Source: UBA6544 sp038131165 (GTDB lineage Bacteria; Pseudomonadota; Alphaproteobacteria; UBA8366). From it: a stretch of 64,000 bases of DNA. The notes under the pieces are model-generated. The model was not told the origin of the DNA, did not search any database, and was given only the letters and a program-made list of their open reading frames with translations. Shown here in pieces: positions 62,811-64,000 of this stretch (position 1 is its first letter; each line of letters starts with the position of its first letter). The stretch spans positions 1 to 64,000 of the forward strand of contig JAYPOZ010000013.1 of assembly GCA_038131165.1 (NCBI GenBank), given 5' to 3'. The position numbers and the translations under genes are program-made.

Positions 62811-63614
62811 ATGTCTGACGGCAGTGCCTTTGCGGTTATCCACGGAGCCGGTCGGATTTGGGCCGTCGGCTCGATCCACGGCGAGGCGGGCCGGCTAAGG
62901 GAACTGCACGATCGTCTGGAGACCCGACTGCGAACCAACGACCGGTTGGTGTATCTCGGTAATTATCTCGGCTACGGTCCCGAAATTATAGCGACGGTGG
63001 ACGAGCTGCTCGCGTTTCGACGGCGCTTCTTGGCACGGCCGCCTTTTACAGACGCAAACGATCTTATTTTTCTGCGCGGCAGCCAGGAAGAAATGTGGCA
63101 ACGGGTGCTGCAGCTGCAGTTCGCGGTCGATCCGGTTGCGGTGATGGTCTGGATGGGAGAGCGCGGATTGGCGGCAACGTTGGCCGCCTATGCGGGAGAC
63201 GCTCAACAGGATCTTCTGGGGCAGCGAGCGGGGCCGCTTACCATCGCACAGTGGACCGGGTCGGTGCGGTCCGCGATGGCCGGAAATGCGGGTCATGTCG
63301 CCTTCATGAGTGCCTTGAAGCGCGCTGCCTATACCGCGGACGAAAAGTTGCTTTTCGTTAATGCCGGCCTCGACACCGGACGATCAGTCGAGAACCAGAG
63401 CGATAGTTTCTGGTGGGCCGGCCGGAGCTTCACGAACATCTCCGCACCCTATGCCAGTTTCGCCAAGATCGTACGAGGCTTCGACCCCGATCATGGCGGC
63501 TATTCGGAAACCGCTTATACGCTAACTATCGACGGCGGTTGTGGTTTTGATGGGCCGTTGTTGGCCGTCTGTTTGTCGCCCGAAGGTGAGGTCGAAGAGC
63601 GTCTCGAGGCCTAA
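62811..63614 (+). CDS. PPP-family metallophosphatase homologue lacking most metal ligands
   Basis: The 267-residue protein follows the plan of bacterial PPP-type phosphatases but with changed motifs. GDIHG becomes GSIHG (S21, H23). GD-x-x-x-x-GP becomes GNYLGYGP (N51). GNHE becomes GSQE (S91, Q92). VHAG becomes VNAG (N184). The late GHT motif reads RGFD. The fold-typical ending TIDGGCGFDGPLLAVCL is kept. Only one metal ligand (H23) remains, so catalysis by the standard route seems impossible. It may be a binding or scaffold protein. It lies between carD and rpoH. ATG 62811 is chosen over GTG 62805. Confidence 0.75.
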   Translation: MSDGSAFAVIHGAGRIWAVGSIHGEAGRLRELHDRLETRLRTNDRLVYLGNYLGYGPEIIATVDELLAFRRRFLARPPFTDANDLIFLRGSQEEMWQRVLQLQFAVDPVAVMVWMGERGLAATLAAYAGDAQQDLLGQRAGPLTIAQWTGSVRSAMAGNAGHVAFMSALKRAAYTADEKLLFVNAGLDTGRSVENQSDSFWWAGRSFTNISAPYASFAKIVRGFDPDHGGYSETAYTLTIDGGCGFDGPLLAVCLSPEGEVEERLEA

Positions 63615-63628
63615 ATTATGTAAAAAAA

Positions 63629-63642
63629 TTTGTCCGGACGAA
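63629..63642 (+). promoter_or_regulatory. near-palindrome in the rpoH leader
   Basis: TTTGTCC-GGACGAA is an inverted repeat matching at six of seven positions, 107 bases before the rpoH start, after an A-rich run. It could be an operator or part of a weak terminator of the preceding gene. The 134-bp leader is less GC-rich than the genes around it. Confidence 0.3.
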
Positions 63643-63748
63643 TCTTCTTGCGTCCCGTTTATGGATTCAATAACCTAGCCCTATGGTGAGTTATTAAAAT
63701 CAATAAAACTCTAGGGAGCACGCCGGTTTAAGGCGCTAAGGGGAGGGA

Positions 63749-64000
63749 ATGGCCTACATAGATGATCCGCAAACACAGCGGGCTAATCTCAAGTTCATCA
63801 AAGCCTCAATGCAAGAACCGTTGCTATCGCGAGAGACGGAATACGATCTCGCAAAACGGTGGCGCGACAAACAAGACGAGGCAGCACTCCATCGACTGGT
63901 TCGGGCCTATACACGACTGGTCATCAGCATTGCATCCAGATTCCGCAACTACGGTTTGCCGATGGGCGATCTCGTCCAGGAAGGTAATGTTGGCTTGTTG
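63749..64000 (+). CDS. rpoH: RNA polymerase sigma factor RpoH (5' part)
   Basis: An ATG at 63749 after AAGGGGAGGGA opens a frame that runs off the right edge (84 codons seen). The product reads LSRETEYDLAKRWRDKQDEA, then LVISIASRFRNYGLPMGDLV and QEGNVGLL, which is sigma region 1.2-2.1 of the heat-shock group. The position after fdxA and carD supports rpoH. The rest is outside the window. Confidence 0.9.
   Translation, partial: MAYIDDPQTQRANLKFIKASMQEPLLSRETEYDLAKRWRDKQDEAALHRLVRAYTRLVISIASRFRNYGLPMGDLVQEGNVGLL

Overview
The window reads as a chromosome segment of an alphaproteobacterium, most like a free-living Rhodospirillales-type organism. The basis is gene content and order. The sequence is GC-rich with tightly packed genes. 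It carries the ffh-rpsP-rimM-trmD-rplS block, a pckA / chvI-chvG-hprK-rapZ-PTS(Ntr) block, a DivL-type kinase in front of tsaE-amgK-murU-addB-addA-trxA, and a helicase-S4-fdxA-carD-rpoH block, all familiar from Alphaproteobacteria. No phage, insertion sequence, CRISPR array or rRNA gene was recognised. One tRNA gene (Arg, anticodon CCG) is present.

Layout. 1-10,045 is mostly one minus-strand run: ffh, rpsP, rimM, trmD, rplS, leuC, an unrecognised 71-codon gene, leuD, leuB, a small secreted peptide, asd, and a TPR/glycosyltransferase-9-like protein. 10,247-13,868 (plus) has an XRE regulator with a clear promoter and operator palindrome, then dapF, mtaB and ftsY. 13,865-21,080 is mixed: a receiver/Hpt-like response regulator broken by an in-frame TAG, two small proteins that share the C-terminal residues LNILV, an EamA transporter, YciB, a NUDIX hydrolase, pgk, a methyltransferase and two envelope proteins. 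21,140-26,844 is accessory in character: an AT-rich patch, a winged-helix regulator, a second XRE regulator, and a TPR / carbamoyltransferase / TPR-2OG-oxygenase cassette.

26,881-32,091 starts at tRNA-Arg and holds a lipoprotein hydrolase, a zinc-finger protein, a DUF559 nuclease-like gene bracketed by G-rich hairpins, a structured leader, and polA. Third codon positions here look visibly richer in G/C than in the neighbours. 32,187-36,345 has an Ldh-type oxidoreductase, a GST, a three-gene cobalt-type nitrile hydratase / thiocyanate hydrolase-like enzyme with a split beta subunit, a lipoprotein and a YqaA-like membrane protein, closed by a strong bidirectional terminator.

36,396-45,164 joins pckA and a SCO-type copper protein to the ChvG-ChvI two-component system and the HprK-RapZ-EIIA-HPr-EI regulatory phosphotransfer chain, consistent with envelope and carbon/nitrogen signalling placed beside gluconeogenesis. 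ahcY follows. 46,641-57,392 is a chain of overlapping genes linking a cell-cycle pseudo-histidine kinase, tRNA modification, cell-wall sugar recycling and AddAB recombination. 57,461-64,000 holds trxA, an SUV3-like helicase, an S4 protein, a DUF938 methyltransferase, fdxA with a hairpin-rich leader, carD, a PPP-family phosphatase that has lost nearly all metal ligands, and the 5' part of rpoH.

The least explained items are the LNILV pair, the gene between leuC and leuD, the TPR/carbamoyltransferase cassette, the split hydratase with its His-rich tail, the DUF559 unit with G-quadruplex-capable flanks, and the apparent pseudo-phosphatase. All calls come from reading the sequence; no database search was run.
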